From contig JAUFSD010000008.1 in the NCBI GenBank assembly GCA_033030425.1, positions 1,116,001-1,180,000 of the forward strand: a stretch of DNA of 64,000 bases. The letters run 5' to 3'. How positions within the stretch are numbered: position 1 is the first letter of the stretch; every line of letters begins with the position of its first letter. The notes beneath the pieces were generated by a model that saw nothing but the letters and a program-made list of their open reading frames with translations, made no database searches and had not been told where the DNA came from. Positions 47,401-55,861 of the stretch are shown in pieces. This stretch comes from Verpa conica. Its lineage: Eukaryota; Ascomycota; Pezizomycetes; Pezizales; Morchellaceae. Both the position numbers and the translations under genes were made by a program.

Positions 47401-47979
47401 AAGTCTGCAAAACGCAGCGGAGCCTATGAGATGAATCTTTGTTTTGTCCGGTGGGGGGATTCCTGGGGATACAACAGGCACATGAGATGAAGTGCAGTTC
47501 TTTTGGCAAAATTCCGACCCAAACTTGACATAGTTATGTTTAAAACGAAGGGAAACATCGTGGTGTTTGAGCCAAGGAATGCCTAGGACCAGAGGGTATT
47601 GTCCTAACGTTGTTACAAAAAATGGGGCGTGCTCCCTATGGGATTTAATGGATAGACCAAGATGTGCGAGATGTGTGATTTGACCAGAGGATACTGGTCG
47701 TCCGTCGATAACCTCCAACTCCCTTGGAGTTTTAAGAGGTGTTAATTGAAGTTGATGGTGGCGTGCAAAGGTTTCATCAATAAAAGCGAATCCCGAGGCC
47801 CCAGTGTCAATCAATGCATGAGTTTGAATGGTTTTTATATTGTTTGAAAGAGTACAAGAAATAACCAAATGTTCCCCATCCAATTTATCCTCCACATTGA
47901 TGTCTGACACTGAAAACCCGGAAATAGAAAACGCAGAAATTGTAGAAACCTTAGAAGGTCCTAGAGTAGAGCCACCTGG
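44428..47979 (-). CDS. Gypsy pol polyprotein, truncated in the chromodomain
   Basis: Open frame of about 1,184 codons; no ATG precedes the protease, so it must be expressed by recoding from gag. Numbering from 47910: aspartic protease ALIDTGASG (about 36); reverse transcriptase with FVKKADGSLRLCVDYRGLNE and the YLDDILIYS active site (about 392); RNase H VETDASDYVSAGVLSQ (about 547); integrase HHCC zinc domain HHDAPAAGHPG..CHTCQRSK (about 777), then the DDE core with MDFVTGLP, VTSDRGTQF and HPETDGQTERVN; and a C-terminal chromodomain starting EWEVEEIL. The stop TAG at 44428-44430 falls where the conserved Trp of the chromodomain should be; the frame stays open afterwards to a TGA inside the LTR (44269-44271). 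Confidence 0.92.
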   Translation of the reverse strand, partial: PGGSTLGPSKVSTISAFSISGFSVSDINVEDKLDGEHLVISCTLSNNIKTIQTHALIDTGASGFAFIDETFARHHQLQLTPLKTPRELEVIDGRPVSSGQITHLAHLGLSIKSHREHAPFFVTTLGQYPLVLGIPWLKHHDVSLRFKHNYVKFGSEFCQKNCTSSHVPVVSPGIPPPDKTKIHLIGSAAFCRLSRKRNVQVFSLSLYEINKIVDHKTSKEEWKQKIPTEYHEYLDMFDEKLSKNLPPRRPYDHKIPLKEGKEVPFGPLYGMSREELIVLKEYIEDNMAKGFIRDSASPAGSPVLFVKKADGSLRLCVDYRGLNEVTIKNRYPLPLIQETLDRLAKAKWYTKLDLRMGYNQIRIALGEEWKTAFRTRYGHYEYTVMPFGLTNAPATFQHFVNDCLREYLDQFCTAYLDDILIYSDTLEEHKVHVRKVLQTLNNNGVLLKPEKCEFHCQKTTYLGLVISPEGISMDTKKVSAVMDWTRPKHLKDLQAFLGFANFYRRFIRDFSKLAAPLTALSRKEPGTKEHVPFIWTKNHQLAFDTLKAAFTSAPVLMHFDPEKPIMVETDASDYVSAGVLSQKDDQGILHPVAFFSKKHSPAECNYEIYDKELLAIIRSFEEWRPELEGAAFPIAVISDHKNLEYFMTTKNLNRRQARWAEYLSRFNFVITYRPGKQGGKPDALTRRSGDLPEEGDERIQHQSQTVLKKENLDPKLSLLAGTLSNEPAEMTVPLTELIQEALKTDPFPQKILEMLARGERKSSEISLAECADNNGLLYYRNRMYIPDYDPLRLHILKEHHDAPAAGHPGREKTFELVSRQYFWPKMREYIGRYTRNCHTCQRSKTNTHGKYGVLRPLPIPEQPWKEVSMDFVTGLPESNGFDAILVVVDRLSKMRHLIPCHTTTDAGQVAKLYLHNVWKLHGLPTHVTSDRGTQFTAKFWKSLCQHLKIETRMSTAYHPETDGQTERVNAIMEQYLRAYVSYQQDDWSEWLPMAEFAANNQVSETTKATPFFANYGFHPRFQVSLTPQGRTVSELDAKDFASKMTELHEWLATQMRTAQDKQEQYTNARRTPAPRYQPGDMVFVSLKNIRTTRTSRKLDWKKAGPYRVKRIISPYAYEIELPKTMPNHPVFHVSLLEPSASDPLPGQIQLPPPPIVTQGEQEWEVEEILDSRVVRGSPSYYVK

Positions 47980-47989
47980 CTACTCTAGG
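47960..47989 (-). promoter_or_regulatory. RNA hairpin at the gag stop / pol entry
   Basis: On the element's RNA, CCUAGAGUAGCC pairs with GGCUCUACUCUAGG: ten uninterrupted pairs, then two more after a 2-base bulge, closing a 4-base loop. The gag stop UAG (47985-47987) is bases 3-5 of the hairpin. The pol frame has its own UAG at 47980-47982 in the 5' arm, so pol opens only from 47979. A recoding signal is inferred. Confidence 0.7.
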
Positions 47990-49298
47990 ACTGTTGAAAA
48001 CCCTGAACCGAAGAAGAAGTAATTGAAGAAGAAGAAGAAGAAGAGGAACGAAATGGATTAGTATTAGACAAAGGAGACGAAGGCGCGCCGGCCTGTTGCT
48101 GAGATGGTCCGCTTGGGGCGGAGAGGGCTGCTCCCCTCATAACCGGAGGTTTCTGGAGTTGTTTACCTTGGGGACAGTTGGCGTACTTATGATCTGAGGC
48201 CGCACAGTAACCGCAGCGATCGTTTTCCCTCCTCCACTGCTTCTCAGCTGGGGAGGTGCGCCTGGATCCATTTACAAACACGTACCGTTGTTCCAACGGA
48301 GGGCGAGGGAGTCCTTGAGACCGTGTTTGAAAAGCAGAGAGGTCCATGGGGGCAAGGCCTCCGGGGGTATGTGAGGGATGCGGTACGTAGGGGGCAGGGG
48401 CAGTAAACTGGCCAATGTCGTTGCGATGGGTTCCGCCTTTCTTTTCTTGTTGCCTGGCCCTGACCCTTCCATCTAGTGCCATCAAGTCTTTTACAAATTC
48501 GCTATATTCTTCTTTGACGGGTGTGACTACTAGGGCATCCTTCATAGCGTCCGATAAGCGGCTCCTAAGAGCGTCTTTTTTAGCGGTGTCGTCGTACTTG
48601 AGTTTGCCCATGATGCGCAAGAAGTCGGAGTAGAAGGCGGCGAAGTCGCGTTTCCCTTGAACCAGGGTCCTGAGTTCTTCTTGTGCTGTTCCATGAGGGT
48701 CTGGGTCACCGAAAGATTCTTGCAGATATTCGTACATTTTGGTAGTGGTGGCGAAGGGAGTGGTAGTGGTTGCGAGAAGGGGTTCGATTTGGTCCATGGC
48801 TTTGCCCTCCAACCTACTTATAATGTACATGACCTTGGCTTCTTCGCTGGCGAAGCGGTCGGCATTGCCAACCAACTTGACTCTCATCATGGCTAAAAAA
48901 TTTGGGAGTTTGGCTCGGTCCCCATTAAAGGGGGAGGGGTCTGGCATTTTTTCCGATCGATATGAGGTTACCGGTGGTGGTAAGGGGTCCTTGATTTCGG
49001 GAATATCTTCTTTTGCGGAGCGGGTTCGAGCTAACTCTTCCTGAACTTGATTGTATTGGGTTTCTAGTGCGGTGTACGCATCTAGAGATTGCTGTAGCTG
49101 GGTGCGGGCGGCGGCAAGGCTGCTTTCAGAAAGCTGGGAGTTGTGCAAGGCCGCTTCCCTTCCTTCCCGGTAGCGGTCTTTGGCTTCGGTCGCTTTCTGA
49201 ATTAGTCCTTGTAGATTTGTGTAGAAAGTGGGGGCGTCGCTGAGTTGTTCTTCGAACGCAGCAATGGTGAGGGGAAAAGCATAGGTAGGGGAGGTCAT
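47985..49298 (-). CDS. Gypsy gag polyprotein
   Basis: 437 residues from ATG at 49296-49298. The N-terminal half is helical with a coiled-coil-like Gln/Glu/Leu pattern (SSLAAARTQLQQSLDAYTAL), followed by a retrotransposon gag core (PSPFNGDRAKLPNFLAMMRV, then FGDPDPHGTAQEELRTLVQG) that builds the virus-like particle. A CCHC nucleocapsid knuckle, CGYCAASDHKYANC, lies near residue 360. It ends in a Ser-rich tail and TAG at 47985-47987 inside the hairpin. Intact. Confidence 0.92.
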   Translation of the reverse strand: MTSPTYAFPLTIAAFEEQLSDAPTFYTNLQGLIQKATEAKDRYREGREAALHNSQLSESSLAAARTQLQQSLDAYTALETQYNQVQEELARTRSAKEDIPEIKDPLPPPVTSYRSEKMPDPSPFNGDRAKLPNFLAMMRVKLVGNADRFASEEAKVMYIISRLEGKAMDQIEPLLATTTTPFATTTKMYEYLQESFGDPDPHGTAQEELRTLVQGKRDFAAFYSDFLRIMGKLKYDDTAKKDALRSRLSDAMKDALVVTPVKEEYSEFVKDLMALDGRVRARQQEKKGGTHRNDIGQFTAPAPYVPHPSHTPGGLAPMDLSAFQTRSQGLPRPPLEQRYVFVNGSRRTSPAEKQWRRENDRCGYCAASDHKYANCPQGKQLQKPPVMRGAALSAPSGPSQQQAGAPSSPLSNTNPFRSSSSSSSSITSSSVQGFQQS

Positions 49299-49345
49299 GA
49301 TGATTGTAGATGTCTAGTGTTGTGTGTTGTATGGTGTGGTGAACG

Positions 49346-49354
49346 ACGCAACGT
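49346..49354 (-). other. Putative self-priming primer-binding site
   Basis: Two bases inside the 5' LTR, the element reads ACGTTGCGT, the exact complement of ACGCAACGT in the LTR (element sense; plus-strand 49543-49551), which lies 55 bases after the TATA box at a plausible transcript start. No tRNA-like TGG start is present. This is the arrangement of Tf1-type self-priming. Confidence 0.65.
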
Positions 49355-49356
49355 AA

Positions 49357-49724
49357 TTTCAAGGGGGACAGCGTGGGGACAGCGTGACCACAGGATACAA
49401 CTAACTCGATGGCAAGGTAACTATCCGTTACAAGCAAAATACCAAAGGTTTGTGAAGTAGGGAGTGGTTTCAGCGATCGCGAAGCGATGAAGCAGCAGAG
49501 AGGCAGCGAAAGAGAAAGCTCGTATTGAATCTAACTGAAGAGACGTTGCGTAAGGAAAAGAGAAAGAAAAACTATTACAGAGGGGGAGCAACGCTCCCTA
49601 TTTATACAAGAAAACCCTGCTTATACAATGCCCTTGTTCTCAACCTCCGACACCTGTTACCCTACTTCCCCCCTTGTATGAGTCACAACCTGGCTCACCC
49701 TAGCGTCCCGATCACTCCGTGAAA
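49357..49724 (-). repeat. LTR, 5' copy (right), with promoter
   Basis: 368 bp, apparently identical to 43914-44281. TATA box TATAAATA at plus-strand 49599-49606; the likely start region follows a CT-rich tract at about 49551. It drives gag and pol leftward. Confidence 0.93.
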
Positions 49725-49729
49725 CCAAC
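49725..49729. repeat. Gypsy target site duplication, right (CCAAC)
   Basis: Matches 43909-43913 exactly. Confidence 0.93.
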
Positions 49730-50695
49730 CCTAAATCCATGCTCAGTTTTGGTGAAGCGAATATGATCATTGAATGCTGTGCGTGATGCAAGTCCAAATT
49801 TTGTACCAATATTCCGTGAAAGATGCTCAGTACAAAAAGCACGGCCTGCAAGAGGAATTTCATCATCAGCTGCAATTAAACCCTTATCCCGATCGCTCAT
49901 AATAGTTGCTGAAGAGTGATTAATTTTGGGAATAGCAATTTTGAGGTGGGCAAGAAAGTAACGCCATGATTTCTCGCTTTCGCCTTCAACAATTGCCCAA
50001 GCAATTAAAACTCCATGATTATCAGCATCAACTGCTACAGCAAGAAGTACCGTTAAGCCAAAAACTTCCTTCATAAAAGTACCATCCATACTGATAAAAA
50101 ATTGGCAGTGGGGAAATGATTTGCGACATGCAGAAGGAGAGATAAAAATGCGTTGAAAGCGGTGAGTTCCTTCTCTATTTTCGATAGAAAGATGGGTATG
50201 AGCTCCTGGATCTGCCGATTGAATGCATGCAATATAAGCTGGGAGTAGTTTGAATTGATTTGCATGTGCTTTATCACTTCCTTTGAGAGCAATCTGTTTA
50301 GCAGTTTTTGCGGCTTGGTAGTTGATAGTTTTTTTCCAGCGGAGCTGAATAGCTTCAATTATTTGACGAGGAGTGGTGTCAGGACGAACAGAAATGGTTT
50401 CTGGTAGTATACGCTGTATCCAGCTTTGCTTGCTTTCTGGTCCTCTTCCGGTTTGCTGGGCTCCCACACAAGTATGCTGGTCTTGAGCGGCTGTAACTAT
50501 AACACATTGTAGCTTTGCTGAAAAAACAGCTCGTAGATGGAAAGGACAATTTTTGATGGCACAGCCGACAACAACACACTCCAGTTCGGATTTTTTGGTG
50601 CGGGTGGAAAAGTTGGCATCAATAGCCCAGTCCTCCACAGCTTCCTTAAACTTTCCATAGGAGGGGAACCGTTGATCTTTGTAAATTGCAGCCAT
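49725..50695 (-). pseudogene. MULE transposase, N-terminal part (split by insertion)
   Basis: First half of the transposase, about 324 codons, starting MAAIYKDQRFPSYGKFKEAV. It contains the MuDR-type N-terminal zinc domain (SELECVVVGCAIKNC..QHTCVG) and the first two acidic residues of the DDE catalytic core (FFISMDGTFMKEVFG and TIMSDRDKGLIAA). The gypsy element interrupts it after GFRVG. Joined to the other half it would be 582 residues. The expressed product would now stop three codons into the LTR. Confidence 0.9.
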
Positions 50696-50779
50696 GATAG
50701 AACAACAGTGATGATGTGATGGAGTCACGGTGATAAAGATGGTTCTAGATCATGATGGAGAGAGGTTGTCATGTAGGGT

Positions 50780-50855
50780 ACCTCGGGGGTAGATTAAACC
50801 TCAAGGGTAGATTAAACCCACCCTTATCCATCACGGGTAGATTAGACCTTTGCTC
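50780..50855. repeat. MULE terminal inverted repeat, right
   Basis: Inverted copy of 42974-43049, one mismatch in 76. The transposase start codon is about 85 bp inside it, so the promoter probably overlaps the repeat. Confidence 0.92.
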
Positions 50856-50864
50856 TATTTTTAA
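50856..50864. repeat. MULE target site duplication, right
   Basis: TATTTTTAA, matching 42965-42973. Confidence 0.92.
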
Positions 50865-51186
50865 TCTTTAAACCCAGTACCCCTAATTTCTAAAAGACAT
50901 AAATCCGCCGAGACTGTTCTATAACTGCCTACCGCGGTGAGATGCTATATCTATGAGTAGAAATACAGATGAATTCTCTCGAGCTTTATGGGGCTACCTG
51001 GAATTCGGGTTTTCTCCTCCTTCCCCGGGGATATGATAATCCATACCATTAAATTTCATATGAAGAAAATGAGTCCGTTAGGAGGTTCTATAAAGTGTGG
51101 ACCTAGAGTAGATAAATAGATAAATTCAAACTTTACAGGGAGGAAATCACTAGGTATCAGAAGAACAATCAAATTTATTATCATAG
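50865..51186. other. Intergenic spacer MULE-SURF6
   Basis: About 320 bp containing the SURF6 3' UTR on the minus strand. Nothing further seen. Confidence 0.6.
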
Positions 51187-52279
51187 TTATTTCTTCCCTT
51201 TCTTACTTGCCTTTAAGCTACCCTCAAAACCTGGTCTACTCTTCTTATAGTTCGTCTTCTTTACAACACTCCCCTTCCCTTTGTCCCTATTATGTACTGG
51301 TAAATTTATACTTGTATTGCACTGAACGCTTTGCTGACCCTTTCCCTCGCACAATTGACTATCCTTCTTCGGTGAATTTTTCTTCGGTGACAGGGCAACA
51401 CCCCTAGTTTGCTCCACAGTAGTCTTCTGTTTCAGGCGTATCTCTTTCTTCCTCTCCTTCCTTGTCTGTGCCTCTTCCCTTCTTCTCGCGGCCATAAGCT
51501 CATTCCGATTACGGGCAGGAGTACCGTCGGGCGAGTCGGCGTTCCTTTTGGCACGTAGTTGCTGTATTCGTGCTTCTAGGCGAGCTTTCTGTTCGAGTCG
51601 TTGCTCTGGAGAAACTTCGGAGGATGGTTTTGGTTTTGGTGAGGAGGGGCCTGATTGTAAGGGCGGTGAGGGAGATTGTGAGAGTTGAGCGCTGAAGTTG
51701 AAACCATTGAGCTGGACTTCCTCGGCTTCTCCATCATCGTCTTCCACTTCTTCACATTTACCAGTGGGTTTGTAGTTGCTCTTCACGCCTTTCCCCCCCT
51801 CTAACCCCGCTGCTTTTAACCCCCCCACAAGCCCTTTCTTCTTCTTCAGCCTCCCCTGATTCTTCGCCATTGGCCCCTCAAAAACATTTCCCCCCTCATC
51901 TCCCTTCCCTTCACCCTCACATCCACCAGCTATTTTCTCTAGTCGCTTTCTCCCGAAGTCTGCCGCAGACAATACTAAGTCTGGGTCAAGCTTTGCTTTT
52001 TTGGCACGCTGAGACTCTTCTTTGGTCTGTTTCCGTTTGTTCCATTGTACCTGGAGAATAGATTTATGAGTCAGCTATATGAACTGCATTTAATGCGCTA
52101 ATTGAGGGTATACGTACGTTGCTGTCGCTGGCACTAAAATAGTGTTTTGCGGGGATTAGGTTCAAGAGTTGTTCGAACGCTCTAGCATGTCTGTGAAGGC
52201 GCTCCTATAATGTGGGTCTTTTAGTTATGGACTATCTAAGTTTTTGGTGGTGAATGATACATACTTCTAGGCTTGACAT
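51187..52279 (-). CDS. RRP14: SURF6/RRP14 ribosome biogenesis protein
   Basis: Three exons: join(51187..52050,52118..52204,52265..52279), 321 residues. RRP14 is a nucleolar protein needed for early processing of both subunit precursors. The N-terminal signature ERLHRHARAFEQLLNLIPAK then HYFSASDSN is complete. A long Lys/Arg/Glu-rich part follows (VQWNKRKQTKEESQRAKKAK), then a helical basic C-terminus (EQRLEQKARLEARIQQLRAK, RRREEAQTRKERKKEIRLKQ) and the family-closing KKSRPGFEG. The first exon codes only five residues (MSSLE). Joins keep phase. Highly basic composition fits nucleolar location. Confidence 0.9.
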
Positions 52280-52714
52280 TGGGGTTGTTTTGCGTTTTTG
52301 GCTGAGGATTGAGAAGGCTGTGACGGCCCAGCACAAGTACACTGCGTCGTTAGAGAAAATATGGGATTAAACATATTCCGCCAAGATAGGCAAAATAGCC
52401 CTAACCCTATGTTATATATAAAGCCAGCCATCGATTGATTACTCATTATGGGTGTTTTCAGGCCATAGTTTATAACTGCATGCCACATTTTGTACCCAGA
52501 AATCAATAATGATTTGACTTAAAAAAAAAAAAGATTGATTACTCATTTATACATGACAGCCACTGGTAGATATTATATAGTTGGTTACTGGAAATCTCAA
52601 ATTAATCTGCCTTGAGCTATTATACTAACCCTCGTCCCCTAACCACCAAATATCGTAAAGAAAAATAAATGAGGAAAAACATATATTAGTATCTCCACTA
52701 ACCAACCTCCCCTA
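52280..52714. other. Intergenic spacer SURF6-PCMT
   Basis: About 435 bp: SURF6 promoter and PCMT 3' end, both on the minus strand. An A run at 52520-52531. No other feature. Confidence 0.6.
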
Positions 52715-53891
52715 CTACAATTCATCCTTATAAATCTTTGCATCGGTCAAAGGCACATACATAACCCCATATTGCTTCTCCTTTGACACGTTTCCATCTT
52801 TGTCCTTGTCAACTACCCAAATATATTGACCGCTGAACCCATTATCAATAGGAATAAACATCCTAGAGGTATAGGTTAACCGCCACCTCCAATAGTAATG
52901 GGTACTCCAATACTAACCTTCCTGGTGTATTAAGCTGGTCGATAAGGCTTTCATGCATCTTCGAAGCTGCAGCACCGACGTGAATTGCATCATATGGGCC
53001 TGTATTATATCTACTTTAGTATCCCAACAGATAAAAACATAATTGGTAGCTATGACCTACCGCATTCTGGATACCCCAATCTCCCATCAGCTTTAATAAT
53101 TTTTATTGACCCTTCCTCCAGCATTTTTGCATGTACGGGGTTTTTCTTGAGATTATTCACCCCCATATCGCAGAGCTGCTGAATATGTTCTACACCTACT
53201 ACCTTGCCTCCTGGAGTAACCTTTTGAAATATCAACGACTAGCTATCTTTAAAGGCTTATAAACCTTTTATGCATACCAGGTGTGCAAAAACAGCAGTTA
53301 GATACCCACTTCCACACCCAATATCGAGAACCTTTTTCCCAGGTCCTAGACGGTCGAGTAACGCCTCTACGGCCTGAAACCCACAACCGTCAGCACCAGC
53401 CACAAAAAAAATTAGGAGTAAGGTCCTTTAAAAAAAAGTTGAGGGGAGTAAATAAAGAGGTGAGTGGTAAAATAAAGACTGGCATTTGCGTGAATATGTG
53501 GTGCTACTCCCACCCAGCCAAGGTTGCCAAGTGTTAGCACAAAAATTTTCAATTAAAATCAACCGCTTCAACATACGAGCCCCCAGCAGGAAGGAGGAGA
53601 GTAGCTAATAGAGTACCAGATATGGTAGCGTCGTATCCAATTCTTTGCGGTGAGTCTTCGTAGGGCATTGTTGGGCTGAAGTGGGCACGATCAACCTATT
53701 TTCCACAAACACGCCTTTAAACTTTGTTCTTGCTCTTCCTCCCCCTCTCCTCTCTCTTAAATATAAGCAGTAGAGCATGTAGTTATTACCTTCTCTAATG
53801 CCAACTTTACACTTTCATGCTTCACCAACCCATGTCCCCATAAATTCGCAATAAGGCCTTCATTCGAGTTCGATGAGCAACGCCAACTCAT
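52715..53891 (-). CDS. Protein-L-isoaspartate O-methyltransferase
   Basis: Seven exons: join(52715..52862,52918..52999,53061..53220,53278..53366,53480..53503,53617..53695,53790..53891), 227 residues, exactly the usual length. It methylates L-isoaspartyl residues with S-adenosylmethionine so that aged proteins can be repaired. Motifs in order: MSWRCSSNSNEGLIANLWGH, VDRAHFSPTMPYEDSPQRIG, APHIHANAK, motif I VLDIGCGSGYLTAVFAHL (SAM binding), GGKVVGVEHIQQL, IIKADGRLGYPECGPYDAIH, HVGAAASKM and GRMFIPIDN. The 24-nt exon encoding APHIHAN has a weak donor (GTCTTT), and the next acceptor was chosen by phase, so that junction is the least certain. It is cytosolic by lack of a targeting signal. Confidence 0.9.
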
Positions 53892-54690
53892 ACCGCTATA
53901 GATGTGACCGCGAGTGCTAAATCTGCAGAATAAATTTAGGAACACTTTGATCTTAGGCTTTGTAAGTACTTTGCTTAACAGTATTAGACGAACATAGACC
54001 GTGATAATCGCGAGATATAATCAACAGGATGTGCGCGGGGTAAATAAGCCTGAGGGGGCAGGGTGTGGCAGACTTAGAACGTCATCGTTGCACCACAGGT
54101 ATGTCCGCGCGGAGAATTGATGCGACTAGGTGTACGAAACTTCATTAATAAATACCTAACGTACCGTTTTGATAAATAATGGCCCATTAAGGGTCACTGT
54201 ATTCCGAAATCGCTTGTGAGCCGCCAACTATTTATCCAATTATGTCTTCAATCAACCCCCGTTAATATAGATAGGAACGTTTTTATATATAATACAGATA
54301 TAGGCGTTATACTAACTGTTCGACTGTCTACGAGTGATACCTAACATAGCATACAAGCAAACAAAAAATCAAAAAAATGAAACAGACAACTCGATGGAGG
54401 TAATATATAGTGAAAAAGAGACAGGCCAGAGTATGACCAAAAGGAGACAAAGGAGACAAAGGAACATGTAAGCTGTGGTGAAACTGGAGCGAACTATACC
54501 AACCCAAACCCAACCTAACCCATACTACACCAAAAAAAGATGAAAAGATAAAAAAAGACCCGTGCCCGAGAACAGTTTAAGTACATAGATTACGACAATT
54601 GAGGAAGTTCTGGAAACAGTACCTTCGACTGTGCTATCTATGAGCGTTTACAAAAAAAGAAAAGAGAAAGAACTTGGCAGCCTTGTTCTT
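53892..54690. other. Intergenic region PCMT-BSD2
   Basis: About 0.8 kb: PCMT promoter and BSD2 3' UTR on the minus strand. Purine-rich short repeats (GGAGACAAA twice) near 54442-54460. No other feature. Confidence 0.6.
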
Positions 54691-55861
54691 TTATACGGCT
54701 CTTGCGGAGTCCTCATCCTCAGCGATGACAGCAGTACTAAGGCCACGCTCTGGGCTCGACAATACCACTTGCTCCATTTGCCGAGCTTGTAAGAAATTCC
54801 GCACTGATCTAATGAGAATAAACCACCCAACTATCATTAAAATATAGCTCAAGTACTCATTTTTACCAATGCTATCATTGGAGCCAGTGTCAACCATGTC
54901 TTGGGCACTTAGGTCGTATGAGTTTGGTGACTGAGGTTCATTCTCGGCTGGTGGAGAGGTCCCTCCAAAGTCATCGCTCCGGGAGCGCATATAGAAACCA
55001 TATTGGATCAATGTGATACCTAAACCCGCACGAGACCCGTTCTTGGCCGCATGAGTTGTGTGGAGGAGGTATGTAAGTAAGAATCCGACAAATTGGAACG
55101 ACATAGAAACTGGAGGAAAGTTAGTGGGTACATATATATTGATGTTAGAAAGGTTCAATATACTCATAGCATTCCAGATAAAAGCAAATACAGAGCCTAC
55201 GGGCAATCCATCGATGAAAACCTCGTCACTAGCCATCCCAGGCGCGAGGATAGTGGTCTCCCAATACGGAGGAGTAGCATCGGCAGCCGCTTGTTCATAC
55301 GACTAGGTAAAATACAAGATTGTTAGTCTCCTAAAGAATCCTACCAATATAACCCTTGATATATAAGTGCTTACCGGTGGATGTTCTTCGACCTTCTCTC
55401 CGACCGTCGGCTTTGCACTGATATTAGCAAATACTCCATCCGTCTGTCCACCACCAAACACTCTCCCCCCCGGCATGCCACCAGCTGAGCCAGCTTGTGT
55501 AGCACCCGCTGCCGTCGATACTAGAGGTATCGATTCATGGAAATTTGCATTTTGCGGCCCGCGCACATTCCTCATATCATCTTCGTCATCACTAGGACTG
55601 TCAAACGAGTCAGAGAGCTCGGTATTTGGCTCCGGTGTTTCGGGACGTGATCGGAAAGACGGGGGTGGGGAGTTTGGGATCGACACAGCCAGGCGAGCAG
55701 ACGAAGTGTTGGTCCGAGAGCTTATGTTGCCATGGACATCGAGATACTCATCATCATCATGAGCAATCTAGCGGGAAAGCATTTTATTAGCTACACGCAC
55801 GCTTCTAACAACATAAAAATATGACCTCAGGGGCGCTTACTCTCTCGTATCTAGGACCCAT
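54691..55861 (-). CDS. BSD2: BSD2/NDFIP-type membrane adaptor of Rsp5 ubiquitin ligase
   Basis: Three exons: join(54691..55302,55375..55767,55841..55861), 341 residues. Yeast Bsd2 recruits Rsp5 to metal transporters such as Smf1 and sends them to the vacuole. The N-terminus MGPRYER is followed by an acidic Asp-rich stretch and a Pro/Ser-rich disordered region; then SYEQAAADATPPYWETTILA just before the membrane part. Hydrophobic segments are at GSVFAFIWNAMSILNLSNIN (polar for a helix), FPPVSMSFQFVGFLLTYLLH, the GLGITLIQYGFYM segment, and YILMIVGWFILI near the C-terminus. DEVFIDGLPVGS precedes the first. A strict PPxY motif was not seen. Identification rests on the family's membrane block and overall order, so slightly less certain than other calls. 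Confidence 0.82.

Larger units (their letters stand above)
43914..49724 (-). mobile_element. Complete Ty3/gypsy (chromovirus-type) LTR retrotransposon, 5,811 bp
   Basis: Transcribed on the minus strand. The two 368-bp LTRs appear identical, with 5-bp inverted tips (TTTCA..TGAAA rather than TG..CA). The body has a primer-binding position, gag, pol (protease, RT, RNase H, integrase, truncated chromodomain) and a polypurine tract. It inserted inside the MULE transposase gene, with a CCAAC duplication. Identical LTRs and an intact duplication indicate a very recent insertion. One nonsense codon in the chromodomain is the only lesion seen. Confidence 0.95.
42974..50855 (-). mobile_element. Complete Mutator-like DNA transposon (MULE), interrupted by a gypsy element
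   Basis: Total span 7,882 bp; without the inserted retroelement and one copy of its target duplication it is about 2,066 bp. It has 76-bp terminal inverted repeats (42974-43049 and 50780-50855) differing at one position, and a 9-bp target duplication. It encodes one transposase on the minus strand in two pieces (49725-50695 and 43131-43908). Ends, duplication and open frame are all preserved, so before the retroelement arrived it was potentially autonomous. Confidence 0.93.
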
